Positions 35,629 through 45,203 of a DNA stretch of 64,000 nucleotides are shown here, piece by piece; the first letter of the stretch is position 1; the number at the start of each line of letters is the position of its first letter. Position numbers and translations under genes: made by a program. The stretch is from Lewinella sp050633125 (GTDB lineage Bacteria > Bacteroidota > Bacteroidia > Chitinophagales > Saprospiraceae). The notes under the pieces were generated by a model, which was given only the letters and a program-made list of their open reading frames with translations, ran no database searches and was not told the origin of the DNA. Where the stretch lies: assembly GCF_050633125.1 (NCBI RefSeq), contig NZ_JBOEFX010000025.1, forward strand, positions 62,001-126,000, read 5' to 3'.

Positions 35629-37032
35629 TTAAATATGCAAGGCCCGATCTGCCGTAGCAGCCAGTGCAGCTTCTTTGAAAGCTTCTGTATACGTCGGGTG
35701 GGCATGGCTCATCCGAGAAGCATCTTCTGCTGACGCGCGGAACTCCATTAAAGCCACTGCTTCTGCAATCATATCGGCGGTTCGTGGGCCTACCATGTGT
35801 ACGCCCAGGATTTCGTCGGTCTCTTGGTGAGCGAGTACTTTTACCATTCCTTCAGTGTCCATACTGGCACGGGCACGACCCAATGCTTTGAACGGGAACT
35901 TACCTGCTTTAAACGGGATACCTGCTTCTTTGAGCTCGTCTTCCGTTTTGCCTACAGCAGCTACCTCTGGCCAGGTGTAAACGACGCCAGGAATAAGGTT
36001 GTAGTCGATGTGTGGCTTCTGGCCAACGATGGTTTCTGCGACAAAGGTGCCTTCTTCTTCGGCTTTGTGGGCCAGCATCGCTCCTTTGATTACATCACCG
36101 ATAGCATAGATGCCAGGTACCGCAGTTTCCAGATGGGCGTTTACTTCTACACGACCACGATCATCGGTGGCAATGCCAACATTTTCCAAACCAAGTTTAT
36201 CGGTATAAGCTCTACGGCCAATAGCCACTAGGCAATAATCCGCCTTGATTTCAAAGGTTTCTTCGCTGTCGCGTTTCTGAACGTTAACGGTAACGCTACG
36301 GCTGGTAGCTTTAACTTCAGTAACAGCGTGCTTGAGGTGGAATTTTAATCCGGTTTTCTTGAGAGACCGCATCAATTCTTTGCTACAGTCTTTGTCCATG
36401 GTAGCGATAATACGGTCGGCGTATTCAACCACCTCTACTTCTGTACCCAGGCGGGCGAAGACGGAACCTAATTCTAAACCGATTACGCCACCACCAATGA
36501 CAACCATACGCTTAGGGATTTTGTCAATGTTAAGCGCTTCGGTAGAGGTGATGACCCGCTTCTTATCGTAATTAAAGGCTGCGGGAACAATCGGCTTCGA
36601 TCCGGTGGCGATGATCGTTTTATCGGTAGAAATTTCTTCCGTGGTGCCATCGTCTTTGGTAACGATGATGGTATTCTTATCCTTGAACGATCCGTGGCCG
36701 TGGTGAACGTCGATCTTATTTTTCTTCATCAGAAATGCGATCCCGTTGCAGGTCTGCTCAACGACTTCATCCTTGCGCTTGATCATTTGGGGCATATCTA
36801 CCTTCAGGTCCTTTAGCTGAATACCATGCGCTGTAAACTTTTCAGCGGCATTGTGGTAGTGCTCGGACGAATCGAGTAGTGCTTTGGATGGAATACAGCC
36901 TACATTGAGGCAGGTACCTCCCAGGGTAGCGTAACGTTCGATAATGGCTGTCTTAAGCCCCAGTTGTGATGCTCTAATGGCCGCAACATACCCGCCAGGG
37001 CCGGAACCGATTATCGTAAGATCATATTTCAT
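35629..37032 (-). CDS. lpdA: Dihydrolipoyl dehydrogenase (E3)
   Basis: The 467-residue flavoprotein has the FAD motif 'IIGSGPGGYVAAIRASQLG', the redox disulfide 'GGTCLNVGCIPSKALL' (CxxxxC), the NAD motif 'VIGGGVIGLELGSVFARLG', 'YAIGDVIKGAMLAHKAEEEG', and the C-terminal catalytic His-Glu 'HAHPTYTEAFKEAAL'. It re-oxidises dihydrolipoamide of the 2-oxoacid dehydrogenase and glycine-cleavage complexes using NAD+. It starts 2 bases after the ricT stop codon, so it is translationally linked to ricT. No E1 or E2 genes are nearby, so it is probably the shared E3. Confidence 0.96.
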   Translation of the reverse strand: MKYDLTIIGSGPGGYVAAIRASQLGLKTAIIERYATLGGTCLNVGCIPSKALLDSSEHYHNAAEKFTAHGIQLKDLKVDMPQMIKRKDEVVEQTCNGIAFLMKKNKIDVHHGHGSFKDKNTIIVTKDDGTTEEISTDKTIIATGSKPIVPAAFNYDKKRVITSTEALNIDKIPKRMVVIGGGVIGLELGSVFARLGTEVEVVEYADRIIATMDKDCSKELMRSLKKTGLKFHLKHAVTEVKATSRSVTVNVQKRDSEETFEIKADYCLVAIGRRAYTDKLGLENVGIATDDRGRVEVNAHLETAVPGIYAIGDVIKGAMLAHKAEEEGTFVAETIVGQKPHIDYNLIPGVVYTWPEVAAVGKTEDELKEAGIPFKAGKFPFKALGRARASMDTEGMVKVLAHQETDEILGVHMVGPRTADMIAEAVALMEFRASAEDASRMSHAHPTYTEAFKEAALAATADRALHI

Positions 37033-37034
37033 AC

Positions 37035-38432
37035 TTAATTGTCTTTGGTGGGGTTATTTCCTTGTTGGTTATTGTTATTTCTGTTGTCAGGTTTGCGGTT
37101 TTTACTTCGGCGACGATTATTTCGTCTCCGTTTTTGGTTAGGCTGGTCACCTGATTTTTCTTCGCCTTTAACTTGTGGCTTTTCCTTTTTAGGACCTTCC
37201 TCTTTTTTCTTAGGGCGGTCTCTGCGAGGTCTTTCGTCAGGTTTTTTCTTAGGATCTTCTCTGCGAGATCTATCGTCGGGTTTATTACTCCTGTTAGAAG
37301 GCTTACGGCGCTTGTTACGCGATTTTTTCTTTCGCTGTTCAGGAGGAAGTTCAATGAAGCCGGTTACATCTTCGTAGTCTGGTTCCTGATCTTCTTCGTC
37401 AATAGCGGCCATTGCCAAAAGTCCGAGATCGATAGGTTTTTCACCTTTTTTATTCAATGCTTGTATTTCTGCGACCTGCTCGATTTTCAGGGCGTACAGT
37501 TTGCCTCGGTTACGGCCTTCGGTGTAGGCGTAGAACATCAACTGCTTGAAAATATCGGTTTTCACCAGTACGGCTGCACCCGATTCAGTTTGCAGCTTAT
37601 CTGCTTTTTTGGGAAACGCTTGAACGGCCTCCATATAAGTGTCTAGCTCGTAATTCAAGCAACACTTTAGTCGACCACATTGGCCTGAAAGTTTGGCCTG
37701 ATTGATAGCCAGATTTTGGTAGCGTGCCGCCGCTGTAGATACTGATTTGAAATCGGTCAACCAGGTTGAGCAACACAATTCACGGCCACAAGACCCTAAG
37801 CCACCGATACGCGCGGATTCCTGACGGGCACCAATTTGGCGCATCTCAATCTTGACCCTAAACTCGCGGGCAAAATGCCGAATCAGTTCGCGGAAATCTA
37901 CGCGCCCGTTGGCGGTGTAGAAAAAGGTGGCTTTGCGTTTGTCACCCTGAAATTCAACGTCACCGATCTTCATGTCAAGGCCTAGCGAACGCGAAATAGC
38001 CCGGGCTTGGATCAGGGATGGCTTTTCTTGTCGCCGAGCTTCTTCCAAGCGTTCCAGGTCTCTTTCGTTGGCTTGGCGGATAACAGCGGGAATCACACTG
38101 TCTTCTTTGATTTTCTTTTTCTTCATCTGCAAGCGAACAAGCTCTCCAGAGAGGCTTATGCGCCCGATATCATAGCCGTTTTTGGATTCGACCACCACCA
38201 TGTCACCTGTATGCAAATGCAGGTGAGGAGGGAGGTGAAAGAAGCTTTTCCGGGAACCATTTTTGAAGCTCACCTCGACGGTGCCAAACTGGTCAACGTC
38301 GGATATGTCCATTTGAGTCAGCCAATCAAAGGTATTCATACGGTTACAGCCGCCGGTGTCGCAATTTCCTTTGCTACCACAGCCACTTGGCGTCCCGTTT
38401 TCTATACCTACACTACATCCTGTACATCCCAT
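37035..38432 (-). CDS. ricT: PSP1-domain protein, RicT/YaaT-like
   Basis: This 465-residue protein starts with a Cys-rich stretch (Cys 3, 6, 18, 24, 29). The PSP1 domain follows (~50-330) with 'LGSCGRELCCSTWL' and 'SGQCGRLKCCLNYELD', which are the conserved Cys blocks of YaaT/RicT. The last ~110 residues are disordered and full of Lys, Arg, Asn and Pro (RNA-binding-like, unusual for the family and typical of Bacteroidota versions). In Bacillus, RicT joins RicA and RicF, binds Fe-S clusters and promotes RNase Y-dependent RNA processing. Position next to holB is conserved (holB-yaaT). The exact role in Bacteroidota is not known. Confidence 0.9.
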   Translation of the reverse strand: MGCTGCSVGIENGTPSGCGSKGNCDTGGCNRMNTFDWLTQMDISDVDQFGTVEVSFKNGSRKSFFHLPPHLHLHTGDMVVVESKNGYDIGRISLSGELVRLQMKKKKIKEDSVIPAVIRQANERDLERLEEARRQEKPSLIQARAISRSLGLDMKIGDVEFQGDKRKATFFYTANGRVDFRELIRHFAREFRVKIEMRQIGARQESARIGGLGSCGRELCCSTWLTDFKSVSTAAARYQNLAINQAKLSGQCGRLKCCLNYELDTYMEAVQAFPKKADKLQTESGAAVLVKTDIFKQLMFYAYTEGRNRGKLYALKIEQVAEIQALNKKGEKPIDLGLLAMAAIDEEDQEPDYEDVTGFIELPPEQRKKKSRNKRRKPSNRSNKPDDRSRREDPKKKPDERPRRDRPKKKEEGPKKEKPQVKGEEKSGDQPNQKRRRNNRRRSKNRKPDNRNNNNQQGNNPTKDN

Positions 38433-38497
38433 GCTGTTATATATTCTAAGTCGGGTGGTTGTTTTCTAAGAAACAAACCAGCTACATAAGAGTTTCT

Positions 38498-39655
38498 CTA
38501 AGCCAGGCCTTTTGCCAGGCGGGCTTTCTGTTGCTCTTGGTAGGCCGACCAGTGTTTAATAATGTGATTAATCTGGATGCTGGCATCCAGAAACAAAAGC
38601 TTTGGGTGCGCATTGCGCTCCACATAAAACATACAATCATCCAGTAATTGTATAATGGCTTCCAATTGGGGGAGTTGTATCACTTTGGCCATTCCGATAG
38701 CCGTTTGTTTTTCTCGCTCCCGAAGCCGCACGACTTCTTCGCCTCTGGTCTTCAAAACGAGAAATTCTCGCCAGAAGTGTAAGGCATACTGTAAAAAGTG
38801 TTTTTGATTCTCTCGTCCTTGTCCGGCAAAATCGTTGGCCCATTCGACCATTTCTTTGGGCAGCCCTTTGTAGCAGCGCCGCATCCAGTCTAGAAAACGC
38901 ACTGCTTGGTCGCTTTCTTCGTGCTGTGCAGCTTTCAGGGCGTCATTGAAATTACCACTGGCAAGCTGCGCAATGGCCATAGCATCTTCGTTGGGTATTC
39001 CTTTCTGTTGGCTTAATGCTGCTGTAATATCTTCGTCGGAAAGCGGGTTGATTTTTACCAACTGGCAACGCGAAAGGATGGTGTTCAGAATCAACTCCTG
39101 ATTTTCGGCGACCAGAATGAAGACCGTTTGTTCGGGGGGCTCTTCGATGATTTTTAGAAGACGGTTACCTTCGTTGCCCAGGTATTCCGGTAACCAGAGA
39201 ATGACCACTTTACGTGGACTTTCAAAGCTCTTGAGACTAAGTTTACGAATGATGTTGAGACACTCGTCTTTATTGATGTTACCCTGCTTGTTTTCGGCAC
39301 CGATATGCTGGAGCCAATCGTTGATTTCCAGATAAGGATTGGCGAAGAGTGCTTCGCGCCATTGGGGCAGGAAGTGATCGGAGAGGGCTTTGGTACCAAT
39401 GGTAGGGAAAGAGAAGTGGAGGTCGGGGTGAACGTACTTCGTGGCTTTTCGGCAGTGGCTACATACGCCACAGGATTCTTCCTGTTCCTCGTTTTTCTCA
39501 CAGAGCAAATACTGGGCGAGGGCCAGTGCCAGCGGTAAACCACCGCTGCCTGTAGCAGCCAATAATAAAAGAGCGTGCGGCATCCTGTCCGAACGGATCA
39601 TCTGCCGAAAGAGGGACTTCGGCTGTTCTTGCCCGATGACGTCATCGAATAGCAT
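38498..39655 (-). CDS. holB: DNA polymerase III delta' subunit
   Basis: The 385-residue clamp-loader subunit opens with 'FDDVIGQEQPKSLFRQMIRSDRMPHALLL'. It has a P-loop-like but degenerate 'AATGSGGLPLALALAQ', lacking the GKT/S, as expected for delta'. A zinc module 'CEKNEEQEESCGVCSHC' has four Cys, and 'EEPPEQTVFILVAENQELILNTILSRCQ' carries the SRC motif. It works with gamma/tau and delta to open and place the sliding clamp during replication. It is the first gene of a minus-strand run holB-ricT-lpdA, with 65 bases to ricT. Confidence 0.94.
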   Translation of the reverse strand: MLFDDVIGQEQPKSLFRQMIRSDRMPHALLLLAATGSGGLPLALALAQYLLCEKNEEQEESCGVCSHCRKATKYVHPDLHFSFPTIGTKALSDHFLPQWREALFANPYLEINDWLQHIGAENKQGNINKDECLNIIRKLSLKSFESPRKVVILWLPEYLGNEGNRLLKIIEEPPEQTVFILVAENQELILNTILSRCQLVKINPLSDEDITAALSQQKGIPNEDAMAIAQLASGNFNDALKAAQHEESDQAVRFLDWMRRCYKGLPKEMVEWANDFAGQGRENQKHFLQYALHFWREFLVLKTRGEEVVRLREREKQTAIGMAKVIQLPQLEAIIQLLDDCMFYVERNAHPKLLFLDASIQINHIIKHWSAYQEQQKARLAKGLA

Positions 39656-40096
39656 ACCCTTTTATTCTAGACTGTACATCCCTGCCGCAGAACCGGGCCG
39701 GAAAGAAAACGATCAAGAAGAAAGTGCCTTTGTGAAGTGATAGCATTAGCCATCAAGGCTGTTTCTTTTTGCAAAATGGACTCACCGGTGAGGGTGATAT
39801 TTATAACAAGGGCTTGAGCCGATGATAAGTCAAATCGTTTTCCCGAAGTTTTCAACTTGGCCGAAACGACTGGCCAGCGGAAATGTACAGGATATATTGA
39901 AAGTAGCAAATATTGAAAACGGATATGGAGATAAAAACGGCAACCTCCTGCCCGAAAACAACGATTAGATACTTTTCTTGGTTAAATAATAACACCAAAT
40001 TTAATGCTTCCTTTGACAATTGCCAAAAAAGCAGCCAAGAACTTAAAAAGCGTTTTCTTGTTGGAATATTTGAAAGTTATCAAACCAGAATAAACT
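39656..40096. other. Intergenic region between divergent genes
   Basis: About 440 bases between divergent holB and the PTPS gene. An 80-codon minus-strand frame (39667-39909) exists but has no family resemblance and no clear start region. No repeat or RNA structure stands out. Confidence 0.4.
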
Positions 40097-40507
40097 ATGC
40101 GAATCGCCGCTTTTCGCCGGGCTCATTTCAACGCTGCTCACCGCTTGCACAACCCTTCTTGGTCGGAAGAAAAAAACCAGGAGGTTTTCGGAGTATGCAA
40201 TAACCCCAATTACCACGGGCATAATTACGAACTGGAAGTAAAAGTGGTAGGAGAAGTAGACCCCGAAACCGGCTATCTGATCGACCTGAAGATTCTAAAA
40301 GACATCATCTACGAAGAAGTAGAGCAGCGCTTTGATCACAAAAACCTCAACCTGGATACGGAAGAATTTCGCAATCTCAATCCGACGGCAGAAAACATCT
40401 GCTATGTGATCTGGCAAATAATACGTGCCCGGCTGGAAGACCGCTACGAACTGACCATCCGCCTGTGGGAAACGCCGAGGAATTATGTGGAGTATCCGGT
40501 GAGGTGA
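40097..40507 (+). CDS. queD: 6-pyruvoyl-tetrahydropterin synthase / QueD family
   Basis: This 136-residue protein has the PTPS features in order: 'RAHFNAAHRLHN' (first zinc His), 'GVCNNPNYHGHNYELEV' (catalytic Cys and two zinc His), 'LIDLKILKDII', 'FDHKNLN' (catalytic Asp-His), 'NPTAENICYVIWQ' and 'LWETPRNYVEY' (substrate Glu). The fold is a T-fold hexamer. It converts 7,8-dihydroneopterin triphosphate either to 6-pyruvoyl-tetrahydropterin or to 6-carboxytetrahydropterin (QueD, queuosine pathway). The 'C-x5-HGH' spacing is seen in both, and no queC/queE neighbours help, so the symbol is tentative. Confidence 0.9.
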   Translation: MRIAAFRRAHFNAAHRLHNPSWSEEKNQEVFGVCNNPNYHGHNYELEVKVVGEVDPETGYLIDLKILKDIIYEEVEQRFDHKNLNLDTEEFRNLNPTAENICYVIWQIIRARLEDRYELTIRLWETPRNYVEYPVR

Positions 40508-40584
40508 GTTAGCGGAAATCTGTAGAATTCAAGAGTTGCTTTCTGTACTTATGATATCATGGAATAATATCCATTACTTCCAAA

Positions 40585-41094
40585 ATGAATAAACAAAAAC
40601 GTAACATATTGGTACTGTATCTCTCGTGTTTTGTAGTATTCAATATGATTTTTGGACTTACGACATTGATGTGGTTTATCGGATGGCTGATTAATATAGT
40701 ATTGATTATAATTAGTGTCGCCCTACCAATTATTGCATTTGTAAATTATAAAAAAGGTAGGAAGCAAAGAGCAAAAGTGTTACTGGTTGTTTTTTCAATA
40801 TTTTGGGTAAGCTACTCCTCACAAAGAATTGCTAAACATCAGATTGAAAAATCGGGTGAACGGAAAGGAGAATTGCTAGTAAAAAGACTTGAGGAGTATA
40901 GAGTTGTAAATAATAAATACCCAGAAAATATCGAAGGCAAAGAGTTTGAAGATCTAGATTTAAAGCACAGATTTAATTCCAGAATACAATACGAATACAT
41001 AAATGATGATGACTTCATAGTTAAGTTTAGAACATTTAATATTACGTATAAAGTGTATGGAAGGAATGGAAGATGGTACTACGATGATGATTGA
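40585..41094 (+). CDS. Hypothetical membrane protein
   Basis: The 169-residue product has two or three N-terminal hydrophobic segments (about residues 8-28, 30-55 and 64-76). A C-terminal soluble part of ~90 residues follows ('RKGELLVKRLEEYRVVNNKYPENIEGKEFEDLDL'), resembling the short globular part of pilin-like or DUF-type proteins ('LxxYxxxNxxYPxxL'). The gene is clearly AT-richer than the upstream operon and begins the accessory stretch. No function can be assigned. Confidence 0.65.
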   Translation: MNKQKRNILVLYLSCFVVFNMIFGLTTLMWFIGWLINIVLIIISVALPIIAFVNYKKGRKQRAKVLLVVFSIFWVSYSSQRIAKHQIEKSGERKGELLVKRLEEYRVVNNKYPENIEGKEFEDLDLKHRFNSRIQYEYINDDDFIVKFRTFNITYKVYGRNGRWYYDDD

Positions 41095-41500
41095 TACTTC
41101 ATGAGGTGAAAGTTAGAGTCTATCATTTTTAAAAGACAGTACACTTTAGATGGGATTTGATTGGCAACTTAGTGGTCTTTGCAATACTGGAAGATCTACA
41201 ATGGAGGTATAGATAAGAATTTCCGCTAACTTAGCTAGTGCGACAATGCTCGTTCCTAGCCCGGAGCACCTCAATATTGCATAAAGTGTGTCAGTAGTTT
41301 TTCCTAACAATTAAGGTTTAAAGATAAAAACGTAGGGTATCCTTCGGTTCTTTGGCTTCCTTCGGGCTGGTGCGTAGCCAATCATTAGTATCAATTAAAC
41401 TCCAAAAAAATATACAAGATTCGAAATTTAGTATAAGACGTTAAGATAACTTCACGCCTACCTTTGTGATATTCTTTTCAATAGCTAGAAATAATTAAAG
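41095..41500. other. AT-rich intergenic region
   Basis: About 405 bases with no convincing coding frame. A weak inverted repeat TTGGCT..AGCCAA lies at about 41352-41381, and a promoter-like box is near the end. Confidence 0.4.
41459..41466 (+). promoter_or_regulatory. Candidate -7 box (TACCTTTG) for the SDR gene
   Basis: TACCTTTG fits TAnnTTTG and lies 35 bases before the SDR ATG at 41501. The -33 element is not obvious. Confidence 0.4.
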
Positions 41501-42451
41501 ATGAATACGAAAGAATTTGGCAAACAAGGGTGGACTCCTGAAAGATTAGGAAGCTTAAGTGGTAAAATATACCTTATCACAGGTACCACGAGCGGCACAG
41601 GGTTTGAAGCAGCAAAAATACTGTTATCCAAGGGGGCAAAGGTGGTGATGCTTAATCGTAATACGAACAAAGCAGCAGATACCATCGCAATTTTGAAACA
41701 AGAACTTGGCAATAATATAGATGTATCTAATATAAGTATGGACCTCGCAGAATTAGCTTCTGTGAAAAAAGCTGCAGCAGAAGTGCTTGACACAATTCCT
41801 CAAATAGATGCATTGATACTTAACGCAGCCATTGCCCAAGTGCCCACGCAAGTAATGACTGTCGATGGTTTTGAAAGTCAAATGGGGGTTAACCACTATG
41901 GTAACTTTTTACTGCAAGCACTGCTTTACCCACGAATTGAAGAATCGAAAGGGCGTATTGTGACGGTAGGAAGTATGGGGTATAATTTAGGTATTAAAAC
42001 CATACAGTTTGACGATATGAACTGGGATGAAAATTATGGTGCTAATGATGTATATAGCCAAAGCAAATTGGCACAAATTATGACGGTCTATGAACTACAA
42101 GACCGACTGAAAAAAGCAGGCAAAACCGATGTCAAAGCTTATGCTTGTCACCCAGGTGCTTCGGCTACTTCTCTCATCAAAACCAGCGGTAGTTTATTGA
42201 CGAGGTTCGTGTGGCAAATCATGAAGCTGACGCCAATGGTGCAATCGGCTGAAAAAGGTGCGTACCCAATGTTGATGTGTGCTACAGAACCAAATCTTGA
42301 TCAAACTGGTTTTTATGGCCCAACAGGACGAAATAATTGGACTGGTCCCGTTGGAGAACATAAATTAGAACCGCATGCAAAAGATAAAGCGGTAATGCAA
42401 AAGCTTTGGGAGGTATCAGAGCAGGCAACCGGTATGGAGTGGAATGTCTAA
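41501..42451 (+). CDS. Short-chain dehydrogenase/reductase (protochlorophyllide-reductase/retinol-dehydrogenase-like)
   Basis: This 316-residue protein has the SDR elements: cofactor motif 'LITGTTSGTGFEAAKILLSKG', an NADP-favouring 'LNRNTNKA', 'LILNAAI' (NNAG equivalent), 'GRIVTVGSM' and the catalytic 'YSQSKLAQI' (Tyr-x3-Lys). 'ACHPGASATSLIKT' follows. The long C-terminus and the HPG motif place it with WWOX/light-dependent POR-like SDRs common in Bacteroidota. The substrate is unknown; carbonyl detoxification is plausible because an AraC regulator and a membrane protein follow within 60 bases. Confidence 0.88.
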   Translation: MNTKEFGKQGWTPERLGSLSGKIYLITGTTSGTGFEAAKILLSKGAKVVMLNRNTNKAADTIAILKQELGNNIDVSNISMDLAELASVKKAAAEVLDTIPQIDALILNAAIAQVPTQVMTVDGFESQMGVNHYGNFLLQALLYPRIEESKGRIVTVGSMGYNLGIKTIQFDDMNWDENYGANDVYSQSKLAQIMTVYELQDRLKKAGKTDVKAYACHPGASATSLIKTSGSLLTRFVWQIMKLTPMVQSAEKGAYPMLMCATEPNLDQTGFYGPTGRNNWTGPVGEHKLEPHAKDKAVMQKLWEVSEQATGMEWNV

Positions 42452-42481
42452 ATCAGAAAAGAAAGACTAAAACATAAAGAT

Positions 42482-42994
42482 ATGGATATACTAAAAACAG
42501 CCACCGATTGGGCAAAAGCGGAAGTTTTTTCAACGCAGTTTTTTATTCTTTTCGGATTTCTATTTGTATTGGCAAGTATAGGGTTTTGGCAATTGGGGAA
42601 AACCGACATGGCAAAAGCATACATCATTCCTACCTTGGTAGCAGGATCTTTACTGTTGATAATAGGACTGGGATTGTTCTTTACCAATAAAGCAAGAGTT
42701 ACACAGTTTGAAACTGCCTATAATAGTGATAAATTAGCTTTTGTAGAATTAGAATTGGTACGTGCGGAAGCTACCCTAAAGGAATATCAAACCGTTGTTT
42801 TTAAGGCCATCCCTTTAATTATCGCGGTCTGTGCGCTTGTCATCGTATTCGTTGACAAACCTGTTTGGCGGGCAAGTATGATTACAACTATTGCTATGCT
42901 GGTCGTTATCCTGTTGATTGACGGTACTGCTCATGCCAGGATTGACGATTATAATCAACAGTTAATGTCGGTAGAATCAACCTTGAAAAAATAA
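42482..42994 (+). CDS. Hypothetical four-helix membrane protein
   Basis: This 170-residue protein has hydrophobic helices at about 20-37, 49-68, 104-124 and 130-147, with a short soluble loop (~70-103) rich in charged residues. It sits 30 bases after the SDR and 10 bases before an AraC regulator, so the three form an operon-like unit. Similar proteins occur beside AraC regulators in other Bacteroidota (inference). No function is known. Confidence 0.75.
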   Translation: MDILKTATDWAKAEVFSTQFFILFGFLFVLASIGFWQLGKTDMAKAYIIPTLVAGSLLLIIGLGLFFTNKARVTQFETAYNSDKLAFVELELVRAEATLKEYQTVVFKAIPLIIAVCALVIVFVDKPVWRASMITTIAMLVVILLIDGTAHARIDDYNQQLMSVESTLKK

Positions 42995-43004
42995 GTGATT
43001 CAAC

Positions 43005-43916
43005 ATGCAACATTTCAAAACATTATCGGCTTACATCGATTACCTGGAGCTTCCGCGCCCGGAGCACCCTATGTTGAGCGTGTTTTCTGCGATAGACGAT
43101 GGTTTTTTGCCGTGCCCAAAAGAGAGTTCGCCTCCCATCACCAACGACTGCTATTCTATTAGCTTGAAGAAGGTTGTAAAAGGCGACTTAAACTACGGAC
43201 GAACAAAATATGATTTTACGAATGGCGCCTTGATTTTCATCGCCCCAAGACAAGTTTTGCAATGGGATAGTAGCGTAGTTTTTGAGCAAAAAGGCTTTTC
43301 GATAAACTTCCATGAAGATTTCCTCAAAGGAACTGAATTAGCGCAGCAGATTAAGAAATATGGGTTCTTTTCCTACTCCGCAAATGAAGCTTTGCACCTT
43401 TCTCCAAGAGAAGAAAAGCAGATAGAATCCATCGTAGAGAATATTGAAATAGAATATCACAACAACCAAGATGAGTTTAGCAAAGACATCATCATCTCTC
43501 AATTAAGTACCCTTTTAAAATATGCCAACCGTTTTTATGAAAGACAGTTTTTAAATCGAAAAGAACTGTCGAATGACTTGTTAGCGCAATTCAACCAGCA
43601 ATTAGAAGCATATTTTGAGTCGGGGCAACTGCAAGAAAAGGGTATTCCAAGTATAGAGCAATTAGCCGATAAGATGTCGGTTTCGCAACGCTACCTTAGT
43701 GACACACTAAAAAAAGAAACAGGAAAAACAACAACAGAACACTTACAATTATACTTGATTGATGAAGCCAAGAATATTTTATTGAAACCGGATAAAAGTA
43801 TTTCTGAAGTAGCGTATGAACTAGGATTTGAATATCCACAATATTTTTCAAGATTATTCAAAAAGAAGGAAGGTGTAAGTCCATCGGAGTATAGAGAGAA
43901 ATATAAGATGAATTAA
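43005..43916 (+). CDS. AraC-family transcriptional regulator
   Basis: The 303-residue regulator has an N-terminal cupin-like region (~20-170: 'SISLKKVVKGDLNYGRTKYDFTNGALIFIAPRQVLQW') and a C-terminal AraC double helix-turn-helix (~200-300: 'IPSIEQLADKMSVSQRYLSDTLKKETGKTTTEHL', 'KSISEVAYELGFEYPQYFSRLFKKKEGVSPSEYR'). It starts 10 bases after the membrane gene and is probably the regulator of the SDR operon. The effector is unknown. Confidence 0.92.
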   Translation: MQHFKTLSAYIDYLELPRPEHPMLSVFSAIDDGFLPCPKESSPPITNDCYSISLKKVVKGDLNYGRTKYDFTNGALIFIAPRQVLQWDSSVVFEQKGFSINFHEDFLKGTELAQQIKKYGFFSYSANEALHLSPREEKQIESIVENIEIEYHNNQDEFSKDIIISQLSTLLKYANRFYERQFLNRKELSNDLLAQFNQQLEAYFESGQLQEKGIPSIEQLADKMSVSQRYLSDTLKKETGKTTTEHLQLYLIDEAKNILLKPDKSISEVAYELGFEYPQYFSRLFKKKEGVSPSEYREKYKMN

Positions 43917-43929
43917 GGGGGGCGGCTTT

Positions 43930-44301
43930 GGCAATTTGCTATTAAGGGACTTAATCCTTCTAGCGTATTGAGGTTCTCTAAGTTTATTCTCTGTTTTGGG
44001 AATGATGTCCATTTCAGACAAAAGCGTTGCTTCTACGTCTATGCTTCGCTGCGTGCCTACATAGTAGCCGGAAAAGTACGAGTATTTAAAATCAAAAAAT
44101 AGAACCGTATTGTCCTGAAAATCGAGTAGATTGGCGGAATCTGAGGTGCTCTTTTTTGCTGGTCGTAAGTTCCTCGGAGTTCGCCTTGCTGCGTTGAACT
44201 CTGAGGACTGAAAGGGCGATCACCGCAGGTACGCCTCGCCGTAAATACTCGACTTGAGTTATGCGTCACCAGAAAAAACAAAGCGATAAAAGGTAATATT
44301 C
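43930..44301. other. Intergenic region with unexplained open frame or structure
   Basis: On the minus strand a ~250-base frame (about 44222-43965) reads like protein ('NLLDFQDNTVLFFDFKYS', 'LLSEMDIIPKTENKL') but has no start and no clear stop. On the plus strand CCTCGGAGTTC (44172-44182) nearly pairs with GAACTCTGAGG about 12 bases later. It may be a gene remnant or a structured repeat. Confidence 0.4.
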
Positions 44302-45117
44302 ATGAATGGGAAAATATTTGAACCTAACCAAGAATTAAAAGATTTTGTCAAATGTTATTGGACATTGGATTTTCCAAGAGAGGAGACCCCACAAATGAAT
44401 ACCATCATTCCTGACGGCACAATGAAGTTGATTTTTCATTATGGAGATTTATACTGGCATCATCCCGAAAATGGAGATAGTTTTTTGCAACCAAGGTGCT
44501 TTTTAATAGGGCAGCTAACTAGACCTTACATAGTTGAGCCCGCTGGGGATACAGGGACTTTTGTAGTTCGATTTCACCCTAATGGATTTTTGCCATTTGC
44601 GACGATACCTTTAAAAGAAATGGAAAACACGCCCATTCCGTTAAAGCAGTTGTATGGAAAAAACGGACAAGCATTAGAGGAAAATATTCTTAGCGCTAAT
44701 ACAACGACAGAAAGAATTAGTATTGTCGAAAAATTCTTGCTCGACCGTCTGACTGATATGAAAACAATTGATAAGATTGTAAAATCTATAGTCGATACGA
44801 TTTTAACGGCAGATGGACAGATTTCAGTTGCCGATATTTCCAAGGAAAATCATATCCATCGAAGACAATTGGTTCGTAAGTTTTCCTCAGCGATAGGTTT
44901 AAGCCCTAAACAGCTTTCAAAAACTATAAGATTACAGAGTGCTCTTAAAAAATTACTAACAGAAAAGACTTTAAAACTTACTGATTTAGCATACGAAAAT
45001 GAATACTACGACCAATCACACTTTATCAAAGATTTTAGAGAATTTACAGGGTTCTCTCCTAAAGAGTTTTACGGAGATCACCTAAAGATGTCTTTGATTT
45101 TTGATAAAGAGAATTGA
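44302..45117 (+). CDS. AraC-family transcriptional regulator (DUF6597-like N-terminus)
   Basis: The 271-residue protein begins 'FEPNQELKDFVKCYWTLDFP' and 'PDGTMKLIFHYGDLYWH', the pattern of the cupin-like DUF6597 domain found before AraC HTHs. The C-terminal ~100 residues form the AraC HTH ('QISVADISKENHIHRRQLVRKFSSAIGLSPKQLSK' and 'LKLTDLAYENEYYDQSHFIKDFREFTGFSPKEF'). It precedes a VOC-family gene by 86 bases, and may regulate it. The coding sequence is AT-rich like its neighbours. Confidence 0.92.
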   Translation: MNGKIFEPNQELKDFVKCYWTLDFPREETPQMNTIIPDGTMKLIFHYGDLYWHHPENGDSFLQPRCFLIGQLTRPYIVEPAGDTGTFVVRFHPNGFLPFATIPLKEMENTPIPLKQLYGKNGQALEENILSANTTTERISIVEKFLLDRLTDMKTIDKIVKSIVDTILTADGQISVADISKENHIHRRQLVRKFSSAIGLSPKQLSKTIRLQSALKKLLTEKTLKLTDLAYENEYYDQSHFIKDFREFTGFSPKEFYGDHLKMSLIFDKEN

Positions 45118-45203
45118 GGTTGTCCCATTTTTACAATTTTGGGTTTTAGACTCATCGCATCTTTGCGTTGTGATATTACAATAAGAACCTAAAGTAAGTA
45201 AAA

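Noticed and set aside
39667..39909. 80-codon minus-strand frame upstream of holB
   Set aside because: No start-region signal, no family resemblance and no conserved context; kept only as a gap note.
44057..44281. 74-codon minus-strand frame
   Set aside because: Arg/Ser/Thr-rich and overlapping a hairpin; another frame of the same region looks equally coding, so it is probably noncoding or a remnant.
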